A DNA stretch of 64,000 nt, taken from Selaginella tamariscina (taxonomy: Eukaryota > Streptophyta > Lycopodiopsida > Selaginellales > Selaginellaceae). Every line of letters begins with the position of its first letter. Positions within the stretch are counted from its first letter, which is position 1. Made by a program: the position numbers and the translations under genes. The notes beneath the pieces are model-generated. The model was not told where the DNA came from. It did no database searches and worked only from the letters and a program-made list of their open reading frames with translations. Location: the NCBI GenBank assembly GCA_003024785.1, contig PUQB01000169.1, positions 182,165 through 246,164 on the forward strand. Reading direction: 5' to 3'. Shown piece after piece: positions 13,850 to 30,190 of the stretch.

Positions 13850-16800
13850 ATCAAGACATTAAATTTCACGATAGCAGTATATATATGTTTTTACATAATA
13901 CATACATACATATATAGAGAGAGAGAACACATACATATGTACGTACATACGTATTTAACCAATTTTTACGGCAATACAAGTACGTATTTATAAGAGACTA
14001 TTATTGTGTAGGAGTGTTTTAAAACTCGTGTGTGTGTACGTGCGTGCGTGCGTGTGTGGGTATGACTAAGAAAGATAAGGTAATGTAAACAATGTTATTA
14101 ATATGTATGTACCATAACTGCGTTTCTTATAAATATTAATTGGAATTACCAATTAAGAATGATACCCCTATACAGCTGAATAACCGATATATGCCTGAGA
14201 TTTTTTCCTCTCTAAAATCCCCTGAAATTCCCAGATTTCCCCTGGAATATCACCAAATCCCCACATTCTCTCTGGAAATACTTTTGTTGAATAATCACTT
14301 ATTTAATATCTAACGCAGTAAAATATAATATAAATTGATGTAATTTAGAAATCTATAGAAAAATTGACCATAGTAAAATGTTAACTTGAAAAGGTGCATT
14401 AAATAGCAAGTTTAATATTTTAAATTTTTTAATACAAAACAAACCGTTGATATTTCCATCCGGCGAGGTTCGCCTACATTAAAATGTTTGGAGAAATCTT
14501 GCTATGGCACCAAAATTATTTTCTAACTACCACACTAACCAAAAGTTCAAAAGAATGTTGTAGTTGACAAATGGTTAATGTTACATGAGTTATTATGTTT
14601 TGCAATTCGCAATCAAAATTAAAAACTTAAAATATCAAGCTTATTTATTTAATAATAATTTATTATTTATCCAATTATTTTATCTTCAAACTTAACTCGT
14701 GTTAACCCTAACATAATTTAACAGGATGAGTTTATTCCTAACCTAAAACTAGTTGTTATAAGTTTATCTTTAAATTGGACTTTTTATTTCAATTGTTATC
14801 CTTAATATAATAATTTATTTTTAAGTTTTTAATTATTTAATATTTTTTAATAAATATCAAAATAAAACTTCTTATTCCCATTTTCTCTTTCCTTTATATT
14901 GAAATTGAAATGAAAGGTTTATAATTATTAAATCAAAAGTTTAAAATAATAATTGAATTAGATATATCACATATTATAAACTTATTTTTGGGTTTTTTAA
15001 TTTAATTATTATCCTTAACTTAGTTAGTCTTGCTTAATATTATCTTTAACTTTGTTATTATTGTTAACTTAATAAATTAATTTTAAATCTTTAATTCAAT
15101 TTCTATCATTAACATGATGAATTTATATATAATTTTAACTTATTTGTTATTTTAACCTAATGAATTTAATTTTTACTTAGTTGATCTAAATTGGACTTTA
15201 ATTCAATTATTATTTCAACCTAGTGAATTTATCTTTAAATTATACTTTTAATCCATTTGTTATTCATAATATGATGAATTTAGTTTTAATTTAAACTTAA
15301 TTATTATCTTTAATATAATTTTAACTTAATTATTATTTTAATTTGATAAAAAAAAATTTCAAGTTAAACCTTAAACTCCTGGTGATTATCAGATTGAATT
15401 TAGAATAATCATTAAATTAAATTTAAATAATTATCATATAAAAGTTAATTCTTAAATAGAATTAATGATAGTTGTTGATAGGGAGATTTAGGATAGTTAA
15501 ATAGGATTTAAAACAATGTTAAATGAAAATATTCATTGGATAAAATTTAAAATGGGCTCACACTTATATTAAATGCACTCTAATTTAAGTATTTAGAATT
15601 GTTTTGCACCACCCTTAACTTAACTTAAGTGGGCTTAAGTAAAAGAAAATGAATTCATATTTGCAAAGGGTTTAATAGTTAAGGGTATTGAATTCGCACT
15701 AAACCTTAGCTTAAAAAATTATTTACTTAAGATTTTTTAAGATTTGACTTATAAGAGCAGTGATTTTGCACACTCCCTTAACTTAATTTATTTTAAGAAT
15801 CATAAAGAAAATTGAAGGGAGAAGGGGAGGTCCATTAGCCACCCTTAACGACCCACAACCTTTTTAAAATAAAATAAAAAATTATATTTTCATGCATAAT
15901 ATGTATTTTATGTTTTATTTTATTTTATCATATAACTAAAATTAAAAAAATAATATAAATGAATTTTTTAAGTATTCTCATTATTCTTAGTATATTCTCA
16001 ATATATTCTCATTTTTTTGTGAGGTTTCTCCCGTGCCATTGGATCATGTATATACACACACACTATAGTTTTCATGAAGTTTTTACTTGTTTAAACATGT
16101 TTAGAATATATAAAATTTAATTATCTATAAAATGTACCTATATATAAGATTATATACAAGTATGTAATTTCATCTTATCATATTTTATATTTTTTATAAT
16201 AACTAAAATCACTTTAAATGTTAATAAAAAATTAAGGATGCACATATTATTTAAATCATGGATATTATAAATATATTTTAAAGTGGTTAAAAATGTTTAT
16301 TACAAATTAAAAATAATTTATTACAAACTGAAAATTATTTAAAAATATTTATTATAATTTAACATAATAATATTAAATTAAATGTAGATATGTTAAGTTC
16401 AATCTTCACTTAAATGTAAATATAAAAGTATATTATATTAAAGGCAATATTCAAACATGGATATACATACACCAAATTTAATAATTTAAAAGTGCAAATG
16501 ATTATTTAAACTATATTGATTTAAATTAAATTTGTTCTAAGAGTGTTACAGTAAGTAAATATATATATATCATCCTTTATGTGACTATCTAAATTCATGG
16601 TTATATACATGTGCGTATATACGTGGATACAGTTGCGTGTAGCTAACGTACATAATATAATATAATTATATATTATAATATGTATTTGATATTTATTTGA
16701 ATAGGATATTTAGTTAAGAATGCTAACTACTTAAAAGCTAGGCTCTCTCTCACGCATGCATACAAAGAAGTTTATAACATTTTATTTGTAATTTGATAGT

Positions 16801-17364
16801 TTATTAATATTTAAACTCATTTTAAATTTTTTACTAAGTTAATGATAAAATTAATGTATTTTAAGCATCTTTATATTATACCCACATACATACATACTTT
16901 AAGAAGGTACATTTATAATTTTCATGCATATTAAGCATATGATATTATTTAAACTATTTAATAAATAAAACTTCAAAATGTGTATTTTTTATAATAAATA
17001 AAATTTAAATTTTAAATTAAATTAAACAAAACATATTTGTAGACTCTAGTTTCATCACTTTAACTATATTTTTTAAACTGCTTGTAATATATATAATAAG
17101 AATATTCGACTTTATATAAATGAGATACATGGTTACAGAGAGTATTGTAAATTGGAAATATTGTGTAAACATCTTCAAAATGGTACCTTATTTTATCTTT
17201 TTTAATCTTCTAATATACATTTATTTGATTTATTTAATGAAAATTTTTAAATATATAAATAAGTGAGATTATATTACAGGTAGTGACAAATGTAATAAAG
17301 ACTAACTTCGTCTTCAACATCTCTCTATAATAAAACAATTGAGACGTAGAATCTGTCGCATACT

Positions 17365-18025
17365 CTCTTAAACTCACTCGTCAGTTCAAGAAACTTCTTG
17401 AATTTAAAACTTTATACATTTTAAACTATTAATAATTAAAATAGTATTTAACTTCAAAAAACATATGCAGATATGGAATTTTCAGTATCTGAGTGAGTGT
17501 AGTATAGTTATTTAAAATGATGGCATTTATTAATATTTATTTATTTATAATATTTATGATGATTTACTAATACTCTTTTGAAATTTGATTTACTTATTAT
17601 TATTTAAATTTTTTTAAATATAATGATGTAGAATCTGTCACATACACACACATACACATAGACGTGTGTGTAATTAAACTATAAACTTACATGTTTCTAA
17701 TTGATATATATATATATAAGTTCTCAATCATGGTTACTGGCCATTCTAATGTCAACACCAACTTTCTTAAACTCACTCGTCAGTTCAAGAAACTTGAATT
17801 TAAAACTTTATATATTTTTAAACAATTAATAAGTAAAATAGTATTTTACTTCAAAAAAACATATCCGAATATGGAATTTTCAGTATCTGATTGTGTGTAG
17901 TATAGTTATTTAAAATGATGGCATTTATTAATATCTATTTATTTATAATATTTATAATGATTTACTAATACTCTTTTGAAATTTGATTTACTTATTATTA
18001 TTTAAAAATTTTAAAATATAATGAC
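17365..18025. repeat. Tandem duplication of a 250-bp AT-rich segment
   Basis: 17365-17625 and 17765-18025 are two direct copies of the same segment, spaced by 400 bp and near-identical apart from small indels. A GTAGAATCTGTC word precedes the first copy (17347) and recurs between the copies (17629). No coding content. Confidence 0.85.
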
Positions 18026-18990
18026 GTTCTAATTTTTGGGAGGAGTATATATACTAGATGATGTCACTTCTGATTTTGGATCCCGTCCTTATCATCTCCA
18101 TTCTGATATTTTTATATAGATTTGCGTGTGTACGTGTGTGTGTGTGTGGGGTGTCCGCGTGTGCGTGTGTGCATGCGTGTGTACTTGTGAAAATAAACTA
18201 TTCGCTCTAGCCAACCTGTCTTTAATACGTCTTAATTATGAAAATTATAATAAGTAAATTAAACTTTTACAATATTTATATAATTAAGAACAAAATAAAT
18301 GAAATTTATTAAATTGGAATTAGTAAATTATAATAAATATTATAAATAATTTTTAAATAATTTAATGTTTGGAATTGATAACAATAAAGAAATTTAACTA
18401 TATCTTTTACTATAAGATATGGATATGTCTATTTAAACATTATCATGTGTTGTAATGTGTGTGAAGATTATTTAAACAAGACAGAATTGCTTATTTTATA
18501 TGTAGTTAAGAACATACAAAAGAATTCAACATTCTTAATCTTTCTTACACATGAAATAAGAATAACTTGTTCTGGTTTTTACCTAGATTTTAACTTTTAA
18601 TTTGTATATAAAGGTAATAAATAAAAAAAAAAACTTACTACAGTGTCCCCAAACAAGTACACAAGCTTTCCCTTTGTTAGTAAAAAAAAAATTTCTTCAA
18701 AAAAATTTGAATTAATATTGATCTTTACACGCTTCTTATATAATTTTACAATATATTCTGACACAATAACGGATATATTTTATTTACAAATTAAGTATTC
18801 TATTCGTATAAAACGGAAGCGATTTAACTGTAAATTTTTTAACCATAATATTATTCTATAAATTTTCTTTTTATTAATTTTATAATTTTTATATTGACAT
18901 TATCACTACTGAACTGTTATATATATTGATACTAGATAAATTGTAAAAGTATAAGTTTACAGAATCTGCCGTATATCTGTGATATCGTAT

Positions 18991-19114
<124 letters not shown>

Positions 19115-20498
19115 ATATGGATAAATAACAAGTTCAATATTTTTAAATTTTAATATAAAACAAATCAGCTCTAGTAAACTGCACAACAAGTTTGTATGTA
19201 GAATTTAATATGGAGAATACAGTTATTTTCTAATTAACAGATTTACCATGAGCACATCAAAATTCAAGAGCAACCTTAATCACATACCACTATACATACA
19301 GTTTACGTGTGTATAGATGGTGAAAAGCTTCAAAATGAGGTACATGCTTTATATGTATAACATGTTATGCATTAATTTAATACTTAATAAATAAAAAAAT
19401 TAAAAAAATTTAAAATTTAATGCTCCTTGTCTAAGTATATGCTTGTTTTATACTTGCCGCCCTGCACCTAAATTAAATATAGTTAGTGTATCATGTGTAT
19501 GTATTTAACACTACACATATATTATATATATATTAATGTGTAGTTTAAGAAATATATATAGCTTTCCTAATATAACGCACATACTTACAAATACTATGTC
19601 ACTATGTGTGTCTCGCATAGAAGATTTTATGCATATACACATATGTAAACTTTTAAATTAAATTAATATTAAATTAAATTAGCAGTTAATAATTAAATTA
19701 ATATGTTTAAAACTAAAAAATACATACATATATATAAAGCATAAAAATATTGATATGGATGCTCAAGTATGTGTTATATTATATTATATCATATTACACA
19801 CACACATATAGCACCAAAAAAAAAATTAAATAAAAAGAATAAGGCAGCCACGCATGTAAACCAAATCCCTTTAAACTACAGTGCATATTAATACAAAATT
19901 AAATAAAAAGAATAAGGTACGCGTGTAAAACAAAGTTGTGAGAAGCTTCAAATGCATATAACACAGTTGCGTATCGATCTCTATATTTCGAAGTGAAAAA
20001 ATAAATTATTTTTCTTAAACCATTTAATAAGAATATATACAATATAAATAAGAATTAACTTTATAAATTATATGAAATAAAATATATTTTAGACTCTGGT
20101 ATTCATGACTTTAGACATAAATACGAATGTATATACATTATCTTGCTGTATATCAAAAGACATAGAATATTACTTAATTTAACAGTATTAATAAAACAAT
20201 AATTTAGCTATTTGTTTATTAATAAATTCATTTACAAGTAATTTATTCGTAGGCTGCTAATTTGCTTATTTTAATTAATTTATTGACTTATTTAAACTAT
20301 ATTATTAATATATGTATTCCAATAAATTACCTTCAGTAAATATTAGGGCAAAAATGAAATATTTCCATGCTGCATATATAACATATATGTATATAAGAAT
20401 TAAAGTACAAATTGTTTAAGCTTTTACAAAATAAGTATTAAAAAATAGTCAACACAAAATGGAAGCGTATTGTTTTACTATTTCTCACTGTTACGTAG

Positions 20499-20579
20499 GA
20501 TCCGACGGAACAGGTTTTCCACGTGCGCGATCCGACGGCAAGCATTTTAAACGTGCATGCCTCTAAAACGATCCAACGG
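20499..20579 (+). promoter_or_regulatory. Three GATCCRACGG repeats (MSA-like) and a G-box in the CDKA promoter
   Basis: GATCCGACGG occurs at 20499-20508 and 20529-20538, and GATCCAACGG at 20570-20579. The last matches the core of the mitosis-specific activator element (YCYAACGGYYA) bound by three-repeat MYB factors. A CCACGTGC G-box lies at about 20519-20526. All sit within 260 bp of the start codon. Binding is inferred from motif and gene identity. Confidence 0.5.
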
Positions 20580-20657
20580 ATCAGATTCTGTGGTTTTTCA
20601 TACGTGGAACCGCCAAGTCAAAGATAATTGCAAGCGAATAAGACTGCGACACGTCAT

Positions 20658-20666
20658 TTTCGCGCC
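20658..20666 (+). promoter_or_regulatory. E2F site in the CDKA promoter
   Basis: TTTCGCGCC matches the E2F/DP consensus TTTSGCGC exactly and lies 92 bases upstream of the start codon. An ACGTCA bZIP core is next to it at about 20651. This suits a cell-cycle gene. Confidence 0.55.
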
Positions 20667-20757
20667 AACTGGGGTAGTAAGAGAATGTAGAACCCTAGAA
20701 GAAGTCCTGGCTATGGCGGACGCCGCCTACCGATAGTGGCGCGCATCCCGAGGCGCC

Positions 20758-23638
<2,881 letters not shown>

Positions 23639-23879
23639 GATTAAGGATTGCTTAATTACTCTTGTACAGAGTGTGTTTTAAGTAGACACGCTAATATGAC
23701 TTAATGTATTAAATGGAGCATTCTTTATTATATACTTTGTATGTGTACGTGCGCGTGTGTGTGTGTTTGTGAATCCCTGTGAAACCTATTCATATTTATC
23801 TCAATTATTTTCAATTGTGAGATATATGTTTTCTTTGTGTGGCAGTGCATGTGTGTGTATAATTTATATATTACATAAT

Positions 23880-23882
<3 letters not shown>

Positions 23883-23941
<59 letters not shown>
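23883..23941. repeat. (CT)n(AT)n downstream of CDKA
   Basis: About 42 bp of CT and 17 bp of AT in the 3' flank. Confidence 0.95.
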
Positions 23942-24353
23942 ACACAAGGGATCTCGTGTGTGTGTTAAATGATGTTTTGTGGAAAATGACTTTCCTGATT
24001 TAAGTTTTAGTTTATTTTACTCGTGTTTACAAGCGATATACAAAAGAATATGAAAACTTAAATACTTATTTATATATCTTGTGATTCATTTAAATAAAAA
24101 TCTATTTAATTTGGACATTTTATCATGTTCACACTTCAAATTACACATTTAAAAAAGAATTTGTATGTTAAGTTTTTGTTTACATATTATGTTTTCCCAT
24201 CGTTGTAGACGTTAGTTTGATAGTTTCAAAAAAATTTAAGTTAACTTTAAAAAATACATTATTTAATATAATTAGAGATTTAATTCATTTAATTGTGTAC
24301 ATGGTTTAATCATATGCATATATATATACACTTACATATAAAATACTTGTAAA

Positions 24354-24387
<34 letters not shown>

Positions 24388-24458
24388 TATATATATATAT
24401 ATATATATATATAGTCTTAAATCAATGTAATAAGTATATATATATAGAGAGAGAGAGA

Positions 24459-24538
24459 GGGGGGGGGGACGGGGGGAGATACTTAGTACATACGGTATAT
24501 ACTAAGAATATTCTTAGTATATACCGTATGTACCAAGT
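24459..24538. repeat. G-runs followed by a 58-bp near-perfect palindrome
   Basis: Runs of ten G (24459-24468) and six G (24471-24476) precede a palindrome. The core 24487-24509 / 24510-24532 is a perfect 23+23 bp inverted repeat without spacer, extended to 24481-24538 with one mismatched pair. It would form a cruciform in DNA or a tight hairpin in RNA. Confidence 0.9.
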
Positions 24539-25397
24539 ATATATATAGGCAAAATAAGTGATACATATGAAAAACTTGAAGATTTTGGTATTGCATTTGG
24601 AATAGAACTTCTACACAGGAGATAAGATAAGTAAAAATATATAGGTGAGCGTGCGTGTGTGTTAATTTGTTATCATTGGTATATAATAATTATAAATAAC
24701 TGTTTAAGTATTTTTACTTACTCCACTTTTAAATTTTATTTTTTAAAACAGAAATTTTATTTGTATAAAACATTTGCTCTGGTGTAGCATGATGTAACTT
24801 TATAATTTTATACAATATGATTCAAATTTTAGGTCAAATATTTCAACTATGTATATAAAAAAATATAAATCAAATACATTCATTTTACATGATTTAACAA
24901 TGTATATACAACTTGGTCATGTAAAGGTTGCACAAACTACTAAATACCAAAAAACATAAAATGAATGAAAGTTTAATGTTTAAAACGAATTACAAAAATA
25001 ATTAATTATAAGTACATAAAATGATGCTCAAACTAGTACATATAAATTATATATTCTTATTATTTAAAACAAAAAATAAATGATTTAAAAATATTATAAG
25101 TAAAGCTGAAGCATTTTTACACTTTAAAATAAAATACGGAATTTGATTTAACATTATTTTTATTTACTATTTTGCCAAGATGGTTAAGAATTGTATTACG
25201 TACTCTATACTAATTAAGTGTATACATACAAATAGAGAGACATTTGTTCTTATGTACTTGGTATGTTCAAGAAGAATGTCTTGCACGCGCACATCCACAC
25301 ACAAACTTATATACAAGCATATCTAATAAAAGTTATATATGTAGCTATATAGAGATTTGATGAAAACTTATTCATACAAGTTTCATCATGAAAACAT

Positions 25398-25468
25398 GGA
25401 GGTATAGCTCAGTGTAGAGCATTTGGCTGCAGTCCAGTGGGTCATTAGTTCAATCCTGGTTGCCTCCT
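25398..25468 (+). tRNA. trnC-GCA: tRNA-Cys(GCA), near-complete copy
   Basis: A cloverleaf can be drawn. Acceptor GGAGGTA pairs with TGCCTCC over seven pairs with one G-U; D-stem is GCTC/GAGC; the anticodon stem TTTGG/CCAGT holds loop CTGCAGT with anticodon GCA; the T-stem ATTAG/CTGGT includes G-U pairs; discriminator is T as for Cys. The D-loop is one base short (AGTGTA where the 35256 copy has AGTGGCA), and the T-loop reads TTCAATC. The A-box is good, the B-box weak. It is preceded by a hairpin leader (arms 25358-25369 and 25378-25388) shared with other copies. The sequence does not match ordinary nuclear tRNA-Cys as I know it. An organellar or bacterial-type origin is possible. Whether it is expressed is unknown. 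Confidence 0.6.
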
Positions 25469-25851
25469 TGGAATTTTTAAATAATAAATATAATTAAGGC
25501 TATACATAATTATTTAATAAAAGTAAAAGTATTAAAATTGTACCTAAGTTATAAAGAGGTTTTAATCACATACACATTAAAACATAGTGATAGTGCATAT
25601 GACCGAAGTTCATTGATATACAATTAAATTTGTTTTAAATATACACATAAAGTCTATTAAAAGAAAATCATGTGCGAGTATAAGAATGTATATATTTAGG
25701 TGAAGTTCTGTGTTTTATATAGACTACTTTATATGCAGAACCGTGTCATATATAATATATATACAATGAAATGTTTTTAGGATACATTTATAAAATCTAT
25801 ACATAAACACACACACACACACAAAGAGCTCATTATGTATGTACGATTGGC

Positions 25852-25856
<5 letters not shown>

Positions 25857-25920
<64 letters not shown>
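25857..25920. repeat. (TA)n(GA)n microsatellite
   Basis: About 34 bp TA then about 30 bp GA; followed at 25928-25965 by another palindromic AT tract. Confidence 0.95.
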
Positions 25921-25922
<2 letters not shown>

Positions 25923-26194
25923 TGTGTCTATATATATATATATATATCTATATAGATATATATGTATGCATGTATACCGGTATAATGTTCTTCAATAGCC
26001 ATTAATATGTAGGTCTTCATATAATACATTATAATTAATGTTATGTATATGCTATCATGTGGTATACATATGTACGTGTCCCCGTGCGTGTGTTAATTAT
26101 ATATGTATAATAGACTGATTACATGTTTTATCTTTTGTTCACTTAACAATATGTTTAGAAGCCACCTATAAATATTATAATGTAGCAAATAACA

Positions 26195-26310
26195 CCGCCA
26201 CCCTCAAAGCCTTCTTGCACCGCTGCTTCATGTGTGAGTGGATCAGTGGTGTGATGGTGACACTGCTCTTGAATCTTCCACACCTTTTCCTCCACTGCCT
26301 TTAAACCCTA
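26195..26310. other. Low-AT patch of unknown origin
   Basis: A 115-bp GC-richer island in otherwise AT-rich DNA. The minus strand has a short open frame rich in His and Thr, but no start, domain or splice signal makes it a credible gene. It may be a decayed exon or transposon end. Confidence 0.3.
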
Positions 26311-27200
26311 AGAATATACCCTAAACCCTATATTAACCCTAAATCCTATATTAATCCTAAACGTTATATTATCATATATTTAATAAGTTTGGGTGTGTGG
26401 GTGTGTAGGTGTGTGGTGTATCACATACACAAAAAATTGGATCATGCATGAGTTTAACATTGTGTGTCTACGAAAGTGTTAAGTTATTACATACATACAC
26501 ACATACATATGTGAATGTGTGATGTACACATTACATATGGATCATGCATGGGTTTAACATGTGTGTGTGTGAGAGAGAGAGAGTGTTTAGAGATTAATTT
26601 GATACACATTACATACATTTGTACACATATACATACACACATGTATACACATAGACATACATACATACATGTGTCAATGTGTTACATCATATGAATCATA
26701 CATGAGTTTAATACGATGCTTTTGAGAAAGAAATAACAAAACCCTTGAGTTGGGCCTCGTGGCTTAATGATAATCGTCTATCTCAGTATGTCAATATGTA
26801 AGTCAATATTAAAATTGTGTGAACACTAAAGATATGATGACTGTCACATATTATTAATTGTTTGGTTTATAATTTAAATCTTATACCTTAGTCCCTTGAC
26901 CCTATACATTAAGCCAGTGTATATATGTCTCATTGATAAATGTTTAAACCCTACACCTAGTATATATATATATAATATATATATTATATATATAAATGTT
27001 TCGTTTAAGGTTTAAACCCTAAACACTAAGCCCCACAATTGGATGTCTTTAACATGTGTGTATCTGCATGTGGAAGTTTATAAACGTTTTTTGTGTGTAT
27101 ATGTAAGCCCTAGTACACCCTAGCCCGTAGAGTGTATGTGTGTATATATATATACTTAAAAAATAAATGCTTGGTTGGAGTTTAAACCCTAAACATTATT
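26300..27200. repeat. Scattered telomere-like CCCTAAA motifs
   Basis: CCCTAAA or near variants recur at about 26308, 26322, 26336, 26945, 27016 and 27188, among (TG)n-rich sequence. The densest part (26308-26360) reads as degenerate plant telomere repeat alternating with TATATTA words. Confidence 0.5.
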
Positions 27201-29759
27201 TATATTGTGATCCACTCATTGGCGTGTGTATGTATGTGCATATGTGTTTACATAGGTGTTTTTTAATGCGTGGGTTGTGTGCATGGAGAAGTCGAGTATT
27301 ACATTGTGTGTGTGTGAGTTTGTCTATGGTTGCTTTTAGTGTCTCCTAATCTTATTACAACTTGCATATTAACAAGAATGGTAATTCCTAATTTCATTTG
27401 TTAAAGTGTTAAGTGGTGGTAAACATAAAGTATTGATTATAATGATTTAATTAATTTAGAAGGTGATGATTTAGACAACATAAGAAAATTCCTTTATATG
27501 GTTAAGAAGAAACTAAATAAATAAATTAACGGGTTGATAATGAATAATTTCATTTATAATTATGTTTGATATATTTTTTAATTATTGTAAAATATTTTTA
27601 CACTGAAGAATAATATGAATATTCTAAGATATTTTAAGAATATTCTTATGTTTGTACTTTATGAATATCTTGAGAATAATATAGAATATAATAATTGTTT
27701 TATATATTATACTCTGTATGTATTTCAAGTTGTAATGTTTATTAAGTATATATTAATATGAAAATTATATTTTTATTCATTTCTTTGTCGTATATTAATG
27801 TAAAAAGAATAAAGATATATTTTCTAGTGATGATAAAATTGACTTTATTAACACTAAATAAGGTTAATTAAGGATTAATTTATTTATTAATTAATAATTA
27901 AGATTTAAATATGTATTAATTATGTAACCAATTAATAATTAATTTAAGTATTACTTAATAATTTATTTTATATTCCAATTTAGTTATAACATTCTTAAAG
28001 ACATGAAACTTTAAATATCCTTTGTATTTAAAGTCATGATTTATAGGTATATTCCTTATCATTTTTATAAATCAATATTAAGTTGGTCTAGTTATAGGAT
28101 TAGCCACACCATAAATATCTTTATTGACTTTTAAAATATATCATGGTTAACCTATACCCTTACAAATAAAATAATTTATTTTAAAATTTATTTTTAATTT
28201 ACATTATTTTAAGATCTTTATGAAATGTAAACGCATAACATTTCAATAATTGCATATTATTATTTAATTGTGACAATTTATTAATTTATCACTCAGCTTA
28301 GTGCATTAAGTGAGATATATATCTTTTCTTTGTTTACACTTCAATAATGCAATTTAAAACTTTATTCAACCACACAAATATACTTCTTAAAGTAAAGATA
28401 ATGAAATTAAAGAAATTATGCTTATATATTCTAATCTACTATGTGTCTTAACCATTATAACTAAATCTCATATTTGAATTTTTTTATGTTTTAGGTAAAC
28501 CAAATATGTGATTGTGCAATATTGGTATATATTATAGGGAAAATTATATATCTATTGAATACCATTAACAAACATTAAAAACTTATAATTAAATATAATA
28601 AGTTAGTATTTTTATAAATAAAAGGTTTAATAATAAATATTAAATTCCAAAGGAAAATAAAAATGAAACAATTATTTAAAAGTTTCATATAGTGTTCCTA
28701 ATATTGTTATATATTATTCATAAATTTTTTAAAGCAAATCCAAATATTAGTTACTTTATTTAAAATTTAATGAAATATTTTTGTTATTTGTGTTAGAATT
28801 TGAAATGGAATAAAATGATATTAATTAAGTACATATTTAATCTATTTCAATTATTTGATTGTTCAACCCTAATTATTCAATTAGAATGATTATAATTGGT
28901 AATTATGTTCAATTAAGGACGATATAACAATTGTTTTGGGCTTGAACAATTACTTCTAAAGCAAATAAAATATTATTTAATAACATATTTATCAACTTTA
29001 ATATGAACAAATTTATAATAACCTCAACCTTAGAGGTTTTATTTTAATTTCTAATAAACATATAATTTATTTCACTTGTAATGTGTAACAAAGAAATTAT
29101 ATTAAATTTATTAGAAATAAAAGATCAATTTGCTCTAAAAAGAAATTTAATGTTTCATGTGATATATAATTAATAATTATATAAGAGTTATAATTGTGAA
29201 CAAACAATTTTCTTTAATTATAAAAATTTAAACAGTTTTTAAAGAAAGCATCGTCAACATATCAATATAAAGAAGTTTAAAACAAAATTAGAGAAAATTA
29301 TTTTTTTAAATGTTATAACTAATACTTTAATACTTTAATATAGCTTACTAATTCGTATAACATTGCATATAATAGATATATAACATCAAGTTAAATTTCA
29401 ATGTAACAGTTATGGACACTTTTGATTAAAAATAACCAAAAATTATGTAAATATTTAATAGAATATATATCATTATATATGCTCTCGTGTGGATCAAAAT
29501 ATATAAATATGCACAAAGTTAATTAATGTGTGAGAAATGTATAAAAAGTAAAACTTCCATGGGGATTACACTTGGCTACCCACGAGTTACATGTGTGTTG
29601 TATATCTACATCTTATAGGCTCTGCATTTATTTGTCCTCGTATGGAGTTGTAAATATACATTTGAGAATCAACTTAGTATATACAGGAATATACTTAAAA
29701 TATCTGTTAACTGGATGGTTCAGATTTTCTAAATAAAACATGCTTTCTTCCTTTTATCT

Positions 29760-30190
29760 TTTGTCAGCTGCAGCCAGACACTATTCTGCAACTTGTATAC
29801 TGCACTGACCACGTTTCATTTAATGGTGATGTTGTCATTTCCAAATAGAAGCCCCAGCATTCTCCATTCACTTCTCCACCATTTACTGCTCGCTCACTTA
29901 GTGAATGTACTCGTGGTTGTGGCACTAATGTTCACATTCGTTGCCAGTGTTGAGTCTACACGCAACATAGCAGATCTCATTCAGCTAGTTCAGGATGGCA
30001 GCCCGAGTTTGAAGTGCCTATGGTGCATAGGCAAAGGTCCTTCATAACCCTATGAATTGTTGTCGAACTACGGGCACCCATAACATTGTGACAAAGGTTT
30101 CCTCCATTGCTCTCTTTGTGGAGTTTTTATCCTGGTCACAAGATGTTACGGGATAATGTTCTTTCCTTTCAATAAACTTCATTTGATTAT
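29760..30190 (+). other. Unrecognised low-AT block, possible decayed gene end
   Basis: Composition rises to about 45 percent GC and ends near a possible polyadenylation signal (aataaa at about 30172), as in a transcribed 3' end. An 84-codon frame (29793-30047) has a hydrophobic stretch around residues 25-50. Another frame has a Cys-rich stretch ending CTRGCGTNVHIRCQC but contains stops. I recognise no family. A tcag acceptor-like site lies at about 29767. It could be a last exon, a processed fragment or a non-coding transcript. Confidence 0.3.

Larger units (their letters stand above)
23639..29740. other. Repeat-rich intergenic region downstream of CDKA
   Basis: No intact protein gene recognised. 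It contains the CDKA 3' flank, (CT)n(AT)n at 23883-23941, a G-run and palindrome at 24459-24538, a tRNA-Cys at 25398, a low-AT patch of unknown origin at 26195-26310, scattered CCCTAAA words at 26300-27200, three GGATCATGCATG-type repeats at 26439, 26538 and 26694, and long AT-only DNA from 27.4 to 29.7 kb. Segments 23768-23840 and 25850-26040 recur near 40.3-40.6 kb, and 24720-24850 recurs inverted near 39.3-39.4 kb. Confidence 0.65.

Noticed and set aside
27600..27680. AT palindromes around AAGAATATTCTT
   Set aside because: Short imperfect palindromes are expected at this base composition.
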